From: Glutinoglossum americanum
Taxonomy: Eukaryota; Ascomycota; Geoglossomycetes; Geoglossales; Geoglossaceae
Assembly (NCBI GenBank): GCA_020080175.1
Contig: JAGHQL010000056.1
Location: 62,001 to 126,000, forward strand
Length of the DNA: 64,000 nucleotides
Direction: 5' to 3'
Numbering within the stretch: position 1 is the stretch's first letter; every line of letters starts with the position of its first letter. Under the pieces are notes generated by a model, which saw only the letters and a list, made by a program, of their open reading frames with translations, searched no databases and was not told the origin of the DNA. The position numbers were made by a program, and so were the translations under genes. Shown here piece by piece: positions 54,343-64,000 of this stretch.

Positions 54343-55086
54343 ATGGAAACCTCCCACGATTTTGCTAGTAAGGGGCTAGATGAGGGGTCTTCAGAGCTTT
54401 CAAATGACGATACAGATATATTTACCTCTCAAGTGAACAGCAACACTTTGTCTCAATCCAAGGGTGTTGATATGTCAGAATTGTCTACTACAGCTTGCCC
54501 GGTATATTGTCCAATGTGTGGAGCGGAAATACACAGAACGTGGTCCATTGGCTGGAAGCTTGATAAACGAAGCAGCTATCAACATAAGAAGCGCTTTTGT
54601 CAAGTCTATACGGGAAGATCAGCAAAGATTGCGTGGGGAAGACGAGGGTATCCAGAGATCAACTGGAGGAGTCTGAAGAGTCGTTTCAGTAGCTTTCACC
54701 CTGCTCTCAATCAGGTCATCTTGAAAGGAGTTCAATGCAACAAACCAGAAAAGCCAAGATTGAGTATCGCCAACCAAATACCCTTAGCTACAGCCGGCTA
54801 CTATGGGCCCAGGGGGCGAAATAATATGTAACTATTCACACACTCTTTGGATGACCCATACTTACTAGCCAAATAGGTCTGACTATATTGGATTTCACTT
54901 TGCGCAGCGAATCCGCGACATTGCCCCTAGACATACACTTATCGCCGATATTGGAGTTGGCAGTTATCCTCACTGTCTTCGTACCTGACTGAGTTGGCTA
55001 TCCAGTTGATTAGGGGGGATATGAAGATTACCAAAAAAAAAAGCATGTTGTACTGCAGGAGAGTACTGAACCCGAAGAGATTCTAA
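54343..55086 (+). pseudogene. RTC4-like domain protein, probably broken
   Basis: The first open part (54343-54831, 162 aa) has a zinc-binding CPMCGAEI pair, then the RTC4-type core YQHKKRFCQVYTGRSAKIAW, RRGYPEINWRSLKSRF and GYYGPRGR. RTC4 C-terminal domains are known from the yeast telomere-capping suppressor Rtc4 and from many uncharacterised fungal proteins. Family-like sequence goes on past a possible intron (about 54829-54886): SDYIGFHFAQRIRDIAPRHT, then in other frames LTELAIQLIRGDMKITKK and LQESTEPEEILN. At least two frame changes are needed, near 54990 and 55050, so the C-terminus looks frameshifted. If the stop at 54831 is used, it is a short intact protein instead. Confidence 0.5.
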
Positions 55087-55211
55087 ATGGCGGCAAAAGC
55101 TGAACGCTAGGGCTCATGGTAACGATGAGCTCAATTCTAATCTCCTATACTCTTCGGGCTTTGTAACTATTTCCTCTATCCCGTTAAGAGTGCGAATGTG
55201 TCGGCTGCGAG

Positions 55212-55445
55212 ATGCTCATCCTCGACTACACCTTCCCCGACCCTCCGCCCAATTGGGGTAAGGATAAACCTCACTGGTTCTGCTCGGGAGGCGGACAGTC
55301 TGGATGGGAACAGCATGAAAGAGAACGCCGCTGGGTCACTGCCTGTCTTGCCTACTATGGCCACCCGGGACATAGCAAAGGCTGGAAGGAGATAACCACT
55401 AAGGATGCCGCCGCTTGGGTAGGACATCAAGGGGTGGGTTTCTGA
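55212..55445 (+). CDS. Short unrecognised open frame
   Basis: A 77-aa frame starting ATG at 55212: LDYTFPDPPPNWGKDKPHWF, SGWEQHERERRWVTACLAYY, GHPGHSKGWKEITTKDAAAW. Trp, His and charged residues are spaced like a folded domain, and other frames here are poorer, but I do not recognise it. It may be an exon of a larger broken gene. Confidence 0.35.
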   Translation: MLILDYTFPDPPPNWGKDKPHWFCSGGGQSGWEQHERERRWVTACLAYYGHPGHSKGWKEITTKDAAAWVGHQGVGF

Positions 55446-55878
55446 GGTTTCGGTGCATCGATGTCTTGTTATTTCTATTGTACATACAATTCAGGAATAT
55501 TCACACAAACGATGAGCTGGATCACACAATATGACCGCGGTAGCATGTTAGCGGATAGCATGCTACTTTGTCACCGCTGAAGTGCTTCAGATATCCTCAT
55601 TAGAGTCTTTTGATACTCCCATTCCCTCAAAATTACTACCCAATTCTGTATGCAGTCCAAATTTCTTTCGGTAAAAGTATGAGGTAATTCCATGATTCCC
55701 AGACTGTCTCTACAACATGTTCGTCTGTTTCAGAGATGGCATGTAGTAGATCGACAAGTTGCTCGAATTGGTGCTCCCGAGCGTGAGCACTAAGATTTTT
55801 GGGCCGTTGTTGTATCGAATAATTTGAGCTTTCGGAAATTCTCATCATTTTGCCCTGTTTTATTCTCATCAGCTACTA

Positions 55879-56607
55879 AGTCAGCAAACGGGCATGCCGG
55901 CTCCCACTAGAGCGACGGGTCCGTCGCTCTTAGTCAGCGTATGTACGCAGGCCGACACCAAAAGTCTTAATACCACTTTTTGGGCTTCGCTTTGGCTCTA
56001 CATCACTAAAACCTAGTTAAAGCAGTGCCTAAAGAGGTACCTAAAGCCTTGGGCGGAAGGTTTCTGATGGGGTAAAGCTTTACCGAGGCTTAGGCAAGAG
56101 TGTGAAGACTTTTGGTGTCGGCCTACGTACCAATAGGGACACGGGTCCCTCGCCTACAACACTTGTGTAAGCACCAAATAATGCACCCCACCTACTAGGC
56201 TCACTACTTAGGCTTCCCCCCCACTAAACCTTAGTTAAGAACCTCCCTCTGCTTTAGTTAGGACTTCCCCCAACTTTAGTTATGACCCCACCCTGACCCT
56301 CGCGAAAGTGATTTTTACTCTCTCAAAAGCGATTTATTTATGCGATAAATTGTAGATATGACTAATACAGTAAATTCTGTAATTCTAGTGATAGGAATTC
56401 TTTCTTCTTGAAGGGTGAAGGCCTGAACATGAAGAGAAATTGGGGTTGAGTGACCAGTGCGACCAGGAGGCATTTTGGTGGGGTGGGTGGGTTGTCGCTC
56501 AACTAAGCCTAGGCGGCGGCTCCAAATTTTTTTGCAGTGAGCCTACGCTGACTAAGAGCGACGGACCCGTCACTCTAGTGGGAGCCGGGCATGCCCGTTT
56601 GCTGACT
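55879..56607. mobile_element. 729-bp inverted-repeat element (non-autonomous DNA transposon)
   Basis: Terminal inverted repeats of about 63 bp, 55879-55941 and 56544-56607. They begin AGTCAGCAAACGGGCATGCC and include the palindrome GCGACGGGTCCGTCGC. Only two or three positions differ between the arms, so it is fairly young. There is no transposase inside. A clear target-site duplication is not visible. Confidence 0.8.
55943..56130. mobile_element. 188-bp inverted-repeat element nested in the 729-bp element
   Basis: Inverted repeats of about 26 bp (55943-55968 and 56105-56130): GTACGCAGGCCGACACCAAA against GTACGTAGGCCGACACCAAA, one mismatch. It lies at the inner edge of the left arm of the larger element. 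It is MITE-like; alternatively the larger element has nested terminal repeats by design. Confidence 0.65.
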
Positions 56608-56627
56608 CAGCAGGGATACTACTAATA

Positions 56628-58531
56628 ACGTAATCGATCACCATGTGGCCGCTATCACCATGTGGCCGCCCCATTAGAACCCGCGATGCCAAAAATCCGA
56701 ATTACTCAACCACAAAACATTATATTAAGCGTAGCTATTTACAATATACTAATTAACGAAGTGAGCATGTTCTTGCAGTATGTTCTGTAGAACTACACAT
56801 ACTATATTTGCGTAGTGCTCGTTCTAATTGCTTGGCCGCTGTCTCTGCCAAAGTATTCTTTTGCTCAGTTTCAGCAATTGTAATATAAGATAGTCCTTCT
56901 GCTCCCGATAAAACACCTCCTTTAGCTATATACGTACGTTTAACTGCTCTTTTTTTTTTCTGACGCTGGTTTTCTATCCGTAATTTATCGTTTTCACTAG
57001 TAAGCAAAACAGCACTCGACATCGCCATTTCACAACCCTTAACCAGCTAGGTAAGAGCTTGTTCTGTCGGACTCGGTGGACTATGTGTGTGCTGTTTAAG
57101 ATAACGCCTTATTAAGGCTGTTTGCTGCTGTAGCTCGGTAATGTTATGAGGCGTTTCAGCTGTCCAAGATGTGCTTGATCGTGATTGCAGACGGGGTGGT
57201 GGTGGTGTTTGATATTCTGTATGTAGCTGTGCTAATACACAATCAGGGCTATATGGAACTATTCCAGTAGCTGCAAACCCTGCCTAGATATTATTACGAT
57301 GTAATGCTGTCTGTCTAGCCTGCTGATATAAAGATAAAAATTTACATTTATCGATATAGTTGATACCGCAACCCATCATCTGCTCAACAAGACATCCGTA
57401 AGCCTGTTTAAGAACTGAAAAACAGCCTACATCTAAAGGTTGTAATAGATGTGATGAATGAGAAGGCATGCAAAGAGTAATGATCTGATGTTCTAAGCAA
57501 AACTGGTCAAATTCAGGGATAACGTGGCTGCCATGGCCATCTAGAATTAAGAGTCGATAACGGCTAATTGTACAGTTCTTTGTATACTTGTCGAATACTT
57601 CTGTTAACCAATATAAGCCAATCTCATTTGTTGTCCAGCCAGTAGTGCTAACACTAATTGACTAATCGTATGATATAATATTGTTTTTATACTAAGCAGC
57701 CTAGTGTATCACAGCTTCAAAAATAATAAGTGGTGGAATTGTATCTCCTTGAGCACTAATAGTCTCAATTATCATAACCCATTCCCGATTGCCTGGTTGA
57801 ACTGTTCTAGGTCTGCCAGCTCTATCTGTTCTGGTAATGACTTTTGTGGTTGTAATAACTCCCATCTGACAGCTAGTCTCATCGAAATTCCAGATATCCT
57901 CATCAAGAATTCTATATTGCACCTTTGTATCTTCAATACACTTAAACTAGCGTCGAATAAGCACAGAATCTTCGCATTGAGTACATTGATAGTTGTATTT
58001 GCGATTATACTTAGATTATAAATCATCGTAGTGCTTAATAAATCATGATACCCAGCATTGCCCAATTGGTAAAGGTGTAGTTGATCCAGCACCTTGTGTA
58101 GCTAGAATACTAGCCATCTGTCATACAGTTGTGATTTTTGGTGGCATACCGCGTTGATCTATTGAAAGAACCCACTGCTTAAGGCTATCTTCCTATACAG
58201 GCGTAAGAAGGTGATTTGATGTATAGGAATCACGTTTTGGTTAAACACCAGCAGCACAATGCCTAGTGGTTCTTGGAGGCACATCGTATATTTTTGCAGC
58301 AACTTCAAGCGATTTAATTTGGCTTAGCTTATAGGCTTGAAGGGCTAAAATCAATCTGCCTTCTTTATATAAGGCTTCTTGTTGTTATAATGTAGCCATT
58401 GTGGTAGTAGTTATAAAACGCATCGCGTTTTTAATGGGGCGGCCACATGGTGATAGCGGCCACATGGTGATAGCGGCCACATGGTGATAGCGGCCACATG
58501 GTGATAGCGGCCACATGGTGATCGATTACGT
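56628..58531 (-). mobile_element. Fot1/pogo-type DNA transposon (Tc1-mariner superfamily), decayed
   Basis: A 1904-bp element flanked by TA on both sides. The ends are inverted: ACGTAATCGATCACCATGTG at the left, its complement at the right. The termini are built from 17-bp modules (GCGGCCACATGGTGATA), two at the left end and five at the right (58439-58523). Size, TA target and the pogo-like transposase agree with the fungal Fot1 group. It sits only 20 bp from the 729-bp element. Confidence 0.9.
56753..58399 (-). pseudogene. Pogo/Fot1 transposase remnant
   Basis: Minus-strand reading from the ATG at 58399 shows the CENP-B/psq-type HTH start (QQEALYKEGRLILALQAYKL, SLEVAAKIYDVPPRTTRH), HTH_Tnp region (SLKQWVLSIDQRGMPP) and the DDE_1 core: IWNFDETSCQMG, LILDGHGSHV and SHLLQPLDVG, i.e. 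all three Asp are present. A Cys-rich tail SMCSSTEHTART follows. More than ten in-frame stops occur, several from C-to-T changes of CGA or CAG codons, as RIP would produce. It cannot make a full protein. Confidence 0.85.
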
Positions 58532-60050
58532 TATGCCATGGAAATTAGTTATTAGTCATTCTCTTGACAGAGGTAGCTTACCCACCACCCTGCTTAATCT
58601 ATTCGTCCTTCTACCTACTAGATGAACTAATACCTTTACAGAACCCCACACGTTAGGACATGCCCACCCCCCGATTCTCACCCCCTCTTTGTTGGTTTAC
58701 CTACCATAAATTTAATGTAAAATACAATACTGGAGGATTTCGCATTATCCCCCTTCTTCTAACCTCAGAAACTCATGATCAGCAAATTTAGACCTCTTGA
58801 TGATGCCAATAAATTTATATAGTTACAATACGCAGATAGTAAACAGGCATTAGCGACAGCCGCATTAGATGCGCACGGGCCCGGCGCCGCTTTCGCGGGG
58901 TATAAAACTCGCGCGACGCCCCAGCTTCGCACTCCTTCCTCTTTATACAGCCCAACGACACCTGTGCTCGCAAAGAGGGTCCACCTTTTCCACTCCTGCA
59001 GGCGCCTCTTTTTCGGCCCTTTTACCTAGCCTAGGCTTACTTGGTCAGCTATGTTTCAGCTGGGATTTATGCGCCGAGGAGGATCCCTAATTGTCCCTCT
59101 AAAATCTCGATGCTGCGGACTCTTTGCGACGCTAGTGACCTCTTCAGATCTGCCTGGCATTGGTCAAGATACGAGCTGAGCTAGCTCTGAGCGCTCTCGA
59201 TCTGCCTCGTCGCAATATCACTAGTCCTCATACAAGACATCCCGTAGAGATTGAGATGCCGCGGGACTTGGCCTGCACGCGTTGCGGCACAACAGTTAGT
59301 CGCGGAAATGCCTCACAACGACGCGGCCTAACTTCTACCTAGCTGTGCCGCTAGTGGATAATGCGTCGGGAGCTTCCTGGTGAGTTTCCCTCTTGCCGTA
59401 GCACGTTTCGTATTCGTCTTGATTGCGTAGACCTGGGCTGATTGGAGATGGCAGCGAGGCCCTGCCAGGAGCATTACTTGGAGGAACTGCTGAGAAACTA
59501 CTAATTGTGCAGTGCTAGCTGCACACTTGAAAGCTGAGGCGCCGACGACGGGGGAGACCTGGGATGTGCAAGTCTGCCTAAAGTCTTCAGACGGGCGCAT
59601 GAGGCGGTATTCGAAGTCATGCGCGTCTCTCCTGCTACGATCTCCACTGCCTCCCCGCTCAGCTTTTCACACCCTCGTCAGCGATCGAGAAACGACACTG
59701 AGATCGGCCGATTGTGGTGTACAGAGAAGTGGAGATGGTGGCCGCGGATGGACATTTTCCAGCATGAGGGCGCAGGACCGAAGGTCTCAGGACCTTACAG
59801 TTGCGGTGGATCTCTCTATATGTGAGAGGGGCAGCTTTGACGCCAGGGTTACGTCGAAAAAGGGGGGAGAATGACATGCCAGGAGTGTACGGTCGGCCAC
59901 AGAGCGTATTCCGGTTTTGCGAGGGTAGTACGAGAAACCTGCATGAACTCTTTGATTTCCCCCTCTGCCATCATTTTGCAGTCTAGTTTGTGTAGCCAGC
60001 AGCAAGAAGAGAATTTCTTGAATACTTCTGATCATTTCCACGCGCTCGAA
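58532..60050. other. Accessory-region stretch without a confident gene
   Basis: GC content rises from about 58870. A TATAAAA at 58901-58907 is followed by a CT-rich tract, like a promoter and leader, but no conserved protein starts after it. The frames at 58869-59342 and 59512-59874 are unconserved. It may be the long leader of the gene at 60051. Confidence 0.4.
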
Positions 60051-60409
60051 ATGGCCACTTTTGTCCCCATCTCCTATACTTACGTACCAACTGGACCGCG
60101 TTCCAAGAGTGCAACAGCTCGCCGCAGATCTGCCCTGAAGCTAGTCAACATCTTCGACGAGATCCAACGCATCAAGCCGAGCGGTGCAGCACCCAACACG
60201 CCCCAACCAGCACCAGTAGCTAATAATATTCGAGGTAACAAGCTTGGAATCCGAGGTATGTTTGGGCTGGTAGCAATAGTAACTAATCTGTGGATATCTG
60301 AGTAGAGGCCGGTATGGTCAACGACGGCGACGACGAATGCGACCTCCTTTCCATCAAGCAACTGCTATATACCGCGCTACAGAAGGAGGGCTTCGCGGCG
60401 GGGGACTAG
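60051..60409 (+). CDS. Small two-exon gene of unknown function
   Basis: Exons 60051-60255 and 60306-60409, with a 50-bp intron (GTATGT donor, ACTAAT branch, GAGTAG acceptor) in consistent phase, give 102 aa. The protein has a basic N-terminal part (PTGPRSKSATARRRSALKLV), then NIFDEIQRIKPSG, a Pro/Ala linker, and an acidic C-terminal helix (DDECDLLSIKQLLYTALQKE). The intron signals are good, so it was expressed at some point. I recognise no family. Confidence 0.5.
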
Positions 60410-61334
60410 CGTCCGAACAACACAGCTTTCAGAGTTGGGGATGCAGGCGATAACCCAAGCGGCAGTCTAGGTGAGCACGCCTACTATCCCCTATCGCGGA
60501 AGCAGAGGACCCGATTCTTCTAATCTAATATAGCGTAGAAGCGCCCTATGTGCGGTGGGTCCCGTTGTGCTTTCCCTCCTTTGATCTAATCCGCAACAGG
60601 TGTGTACCAAGAATCACATATGTACGGGCAGCTGCAAGAAGGCTTCAAAGTTAGTTTTATAAAGGGTATGTATAGCCATAAGAACACATCCTTTAGAATT
60701 TGGATCATTTGATCCCGTTGTCTGAGGTGTTGCTGCTAATTCATCGCCAAAATTTATGATTCGGTAGTATTTATGACTCTAGTGAAGTACTCGCTCAGAG
60801 CGTAGCCTATAGCAATTGCTGCTACCTACAAAGTGGGGTCATGGGATTTCTATCAGGAGACCGGAGCCGCATTCTCAGCCTATGCCAGGTTTTGTTGGAA
60901 GGCTATGAAGACAGCGGTGAGCATGTAAAGCAGAGTAGAATGGATTGAACCAGATACAGCTAGCCAGATACGAGGTAGAGATTGAGGCGCCTTTTATAGG
61001 TAGCCGGTGTGCATCGCCATCATGGTGGTAATATTGATTCATCAGCATGCAAACTATCTCGAAGGTTCGCCACACTTCAAGAATTGGCTAGCTATCACTA
61101 GCATAAGCATCCTAGTATATGCTAGAACTTACCTGTGCGGTGTGGTTGCTTCGTGAGGTTTCCACAAGGCACGGTTACCCCTGAGTGGTCATGCGTCCTT
61201 GCTGCGCAACACCAGGTGGTGGGATTCTATTAGATGCCTCCTTATCTGCCAATATTAAAACACAATCTAAATCGCCTGGCTTCCGTTCTCTTCCAATCCC
61301 AAAATCATTGACCCAAGCAACCACGTTCGTCAAA
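60410..61334. other. Intergenic in accessory region
   Basis: No gene or repeat recognised. An upstream in-frame ATG at 61188 would lengthen the next gene, but that extension is unconserved. Confidence 0.4.
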
Positions 61335-62092
61335 ATGACAGTCCGCCTCGACTCAGCACCAAACTTACGCTTAAATTCCTACGATCCTGAGGCCTTCAAC
61401 AAACTTCCTTCTATCTCCGATGCCGTTGCAAAGTTTGATGCTATCGATGGAGATAGTCTTGTCTCGACTAGCTTCCGGGAGCTCTTCCTCAGGCACAATA
61501 TGGATCGAACGTTTGGACTCATCCTTCTTCATCGCCACTTCGAGCTTGATCAAAACGAACGACTCGTAAGTTATGGTGACACCTCTGTACCCTGGCAGTT
61601 GAGTAAGATCTCAAAAAATATAATGCCATCGAACTGGCTTCTCTCTGGGGATGGAGCTATCCGGCCCTACGAGTTCTGCTACACTCCTGCCATGGATGAA
61701 GCCACGGGACCTAATCTTGCGAACTCGGACCAACAAGCCTTCTTCGATGCGCTCATAGAGCTCCTTCATAAACACAAAGCGGAGGGCCTTTGGGGCCTTT
61801 GCAGATACCCTGGCGATGGCTTCCCTGGAAGGGTTGAAATTACCGAAGGGCGTGCTAACATCAACTTGAGGCCAGAGGATGTAAGTAATTATCCTTACTC
61901 TTTTCTTTGTCGTCTCTCTATCTCTTCAGATCTATCACTGACTCCGTATGGCAGTATCCGAAAGACATGGAGTCACGCACAGCGGCCTGGTTCTTCTCTC
62001 CCCCCTTGTGGGATCAGAAGTGTAACTGCGGTTGCAGGTATGAGGGCTCAAGTCACTCTGGTGAACACAATGGTCATAAGGACTCTTCCTGA
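61335..62092 (+). CDS. Conserved fungal protein of unknown function
   Basis: Exons 61335-61880 and 61955-62092 (GTAAGT donor, branch CACTGAC, acceptor GGCAG, phase 0) give 227 aa. Blocks that I believe recur in many ascomycete proteins are FGLILLHRHFELDQNERLVS, YGDTSVPWQLSKISK, RPYEFCYTPAMDEA, LEITEGRAN-like VEITEGRANINLRPED, and a C-terminal TAAWFFSPPL with CNCGC. The terminal Cys cluster might bind metal. The family has no known role and is often found in variable genome regions. Another donor at about 62039 could change the last residues. Confidence 0.68.
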
Positions 62093-62458
62093 GGCACAAA
62101 CGGGAGGATGAGCACTTCTAGTAAGCGAAGCGAAGCAGATTGGTACTATATTATAATCTTTGAATTCAATTTTATAAAGTGGTTCAGCGCCGGTCACTGC
62201 AATAATGAAACCTCGCAAATCACGTGAATGCAAGCTACATTCACACCAAAACTCATTCTTAACTTTGCCTGCCACTAGATGAAAGGGATTTGTTAATAGA
62301 AAATAATTAAGGGTTAACGTCTAGGTGAAAGAATAAAGGGGAACGGGAGATCAAACTAGCTAATCAGGCTAAAAATCAGGCACCAAAAATGGCCGAGTTT
62401 CAAATACCCCGGCGTTTTAGAGGGTCAGCAGGCGACCCTCACCATCTTAATTTCATCA
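62093..62458. other. Intergenic, upstream of APH-like kinase
   Basis: AT-rich 62140-62340, no gene seen; presumed promoter. Confidence 0.4.
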
Positions 62459-63766
62459 ATGGCAAGCACTATGGCGCCCTCTATAAAGGGCTTTCATCCA
62501 GAAAATATACCCGGTATTGTATCTGACCTGCGTTTAAATGGAACCATGGCCTCTTTCTGCTTCGGCACTGCAGACCGACCTCTCTCCGGCAAACAATGCC
62601 TCATTTACGCAGTTCAGTTTCCTGATGGCGCAACCTGGGCAGTACGTGTACCCGCACAAGCAAATCATCTACCACCGGGGGCCGTCACTGCCTTTGTAGA
62701 GATGGAGGTGTCCATATTAAAGCGCATAGAGACGAGTGGATTTTCGAGGTCGCCGAGACTGCTAGGCTATAATTCCGGGTTCGACAATCCCGTTGGATTC
62801 CCATACATTGTGTCGACCTGGGTCGAAGGCACGCCAGCAGAATGGTCAGATTCCATTCCTTCTGATAGGGATACCCGAAACAAGTTCCTACGTCAAATGG
62901 CGGATATAACATTGGAGTTAGCAGACTGTACACAGGAATGGCGTAAGGCAGCAGCCCCCCTCTTGTTGATGCATCTAGCTTACCCGTTTGATAGGTCCTA
63001 CAACCGCCGGCACATATCTAACCGACCTAATCGACCGCAAAATTGTCCGTGTTAGCAATGGTCAGTTACCCGGAATACAACTTCGAGATTGCTTTATTCA
63101 ACGAGCATTGGTACCTAGAGTCGTTCATTTTCCTCTTGAAATGTCTCCGTTTTTAGTATCACACGAGGACTTATCCCCAGATAACATCATCGTCGATAAC
63201 GAATACAACATCAAAGGGTATGACTTTTCTCTATCTGCCCGCGAATCCGCCTCCACCTTATATTGGCTAACTGCTCTCTTAATAGGATAATTGATTGGGG
63301 TTTCGCTACACTCCTCCCTCTTCAATTTGCTGTCTATTTTCCCCGCATTTTAGCCATCGAACCGTCTCAGATAGATGCTCCTCAACCACCTGACGTCGCC
63401 GCGTTTTCTCTAGCATTTTTCCAACCATCTGCAGTCCTGCAAGCCGACCGCCGATATTTTACATCATATTTGTCTTCTAGGAGGGACTCACTCGCACGAT
63501 CCATCTCGTTGGTGTTGTCAACTTCGGATGTTGATTGGCGACATCTTGTGTTTGAAGCAGCTAGTAGCAAGGGTTTGCATAAGTGGGTGGCTCAGAGATC
63601 CTGGCTGCTTCATGGCTCAGGAAATGGACTGCAAGACCTTTCTAGTATTACTCTGGCCAAGGAAGTGGTGAAGTTTTTGGCAGGCACAGTAGGGCAAAAG
63701 AGTAACCTAACCCGAGAGAGAATATTGGATGCTATCAAGATCGAAGATGATGACCTGCAGAGATGA
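62459..63766 (+). CDS. Aminoglycoside-phosphotransferase (APH)-fold kinase
   Basis: Exons 62459-62942, 62995-63217 and 63286-63766 give about 395 aa, all in phase. Protein-kinase-like APH features: WAVRVPA with FVEMEVSILKRIE in the N-lobe, FPYIVSTWVEGTPAEW at the hinge, the catalytic loop FLVSHEDLSPDNIIVD (H-x-D...N) and IIDWGFATLLPL (DFG-equivalent). Introns have GTAAGG/GATAG and GTATGA/AATAG ends; the second splits KG from IIDWG, as is common in this fungal family. These expanded families phosphorylate unknown small molecules; drug resistance should not be assumed. The first intron removes a frame break and is inferred. Confidence 0.8.
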
Positions 63767-64000
63767 AACCAACCTTGCCAGTACCAAGAGCCTGACTGTT
63801 GAGGCTAGTGGAAGGAACTAGAGAGATATCTTGCATCACATGGTCAGGATCCTTCCCCGTGTATCGGCAGTACCTGTCAATTTGTTAGATGAACGATCTA
63901 ACAATAAGGGGTGCTAGATTAGGAGGATCGCTGCTTACCAGTGCCATCGTTCCTCGATCCCGTCGAGGAGCAGGATACTACCGTCTGCGTAATCCTCATT
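63735..64000 (-). CDS. 3' end of a gene on the minus strand (partial)
   Basis: Two exons in phase: 63939 to beyond 64000, and 63735-63873, separated by a 65-bp intron (GTAAGC donor, GACAG acceptor). The first exon reads NEDYADGSILLLDGIEERWH, and the second continues WYCRYTGKDPDHVMQDISLV to a stop. It overlaps the 3' end of the APH gene by 32 bp on the opposite strand. The rest lies outside the window. I do not recognise the family, and the call rests on the good splice signals and the amino-acid pattern. Confidence 0.4.

Noticed and set aside
59512-59874. 120-codon frame in the accessory region
   Set aside because: No motif, no splice partner, and equally long frames exist on the other strand.
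1-64000. 5S rRNA, U-type snRNA genes and LTR or LINE elements
   Set aside because: No matching conserved boxes, reverse-transcriptase motifs or paired long terminal repeats were found by eye on either strand.

Overview
The window is nuclear DNA from a filamentous ascomycete (Pezizomycotina). The evidence is many short GT-AG introns (about 50-60 bp) with CTAAC/CTGAC branch points, conserved fungal housekeeping proteins, fungal-only families (DUF3602, FLC channel, Spo73/Mug65 DysF protein, fungal-type mitoribosomal proteins), a Fot1/pogo transposon with C-to-T (RIP-like) decay, and a DUF3435 tyrosine recombinase. The class cannot be fixed from the sequence alone.

From 0.4 to 50.5 kb the window is ordinary gene-rich chromosome. 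In order: gamma-tubulin complex GCP3; replication licensing factor Cdt1; a small membrane-anchored protein; a DysF protein; a KH+PPR protein; a glyoxalase-fold protein; a Dug1-type Cys-Gly dipeptidase; mitoribosomal mL58; a Ser/Pro-rich conserved protein; a Bud2-like RasGAP; a 4-kb gene-free stretch; a DUF3602 protein; Arp1 of dynactin; an unrecognised Pro-rich protein; a C2H2 zinc-finger/protein-kinase fusion with a 30-bp minisatellite in its upstream region; an amidase relic and a 137-bp tandem duplication; a CCCH zinc-finger protein; a divergent mS35/ALG13 pair; an FLC/TRP-like channel; and convergent spliceosome genes U1-C and SPF27. Neighbours are not functionally linked as in an operon, but several pairs share short bidirectional promoters (DysF with the small membrane protein, mS35 with ALG13) or converge. 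Gene models below were assembled by splicing frame-compatible exons by eye. Most are supported by exact phase agreement and conserved protein motifs across the joins.

From about 50.4 kb to the right edge the character changes. An intron-containing tRNA (probably His) is followed by stacked short tandem repeats, including an 8-bp array. Thirteen bases past that array begins an apparently intact seven-exon DUF3435 tyrosine recombinase, the family that includes Starship 'captains'. Downstream come a probably broken RTC4-like gene, nested inverted-repeat elements, a decayed pogo/Fot1 transposon with iterated 17-bp terminal modules, two unrecognised small genes, a conserved fungal protein of unknown function, an aminoglycoside-phosphotransferase-like kinase and the end of another gene on the minus strand.

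The most interesting possibility is that about 50.5 kb onward is the left (captain) arm of a large Starship-like mobile element carrying cargo genes. The sequence shows the captain, its orientation and an accessory-type neighbourhood. It does not show the far end, a target-site repeat or an empty site, so that interpretation is inference.
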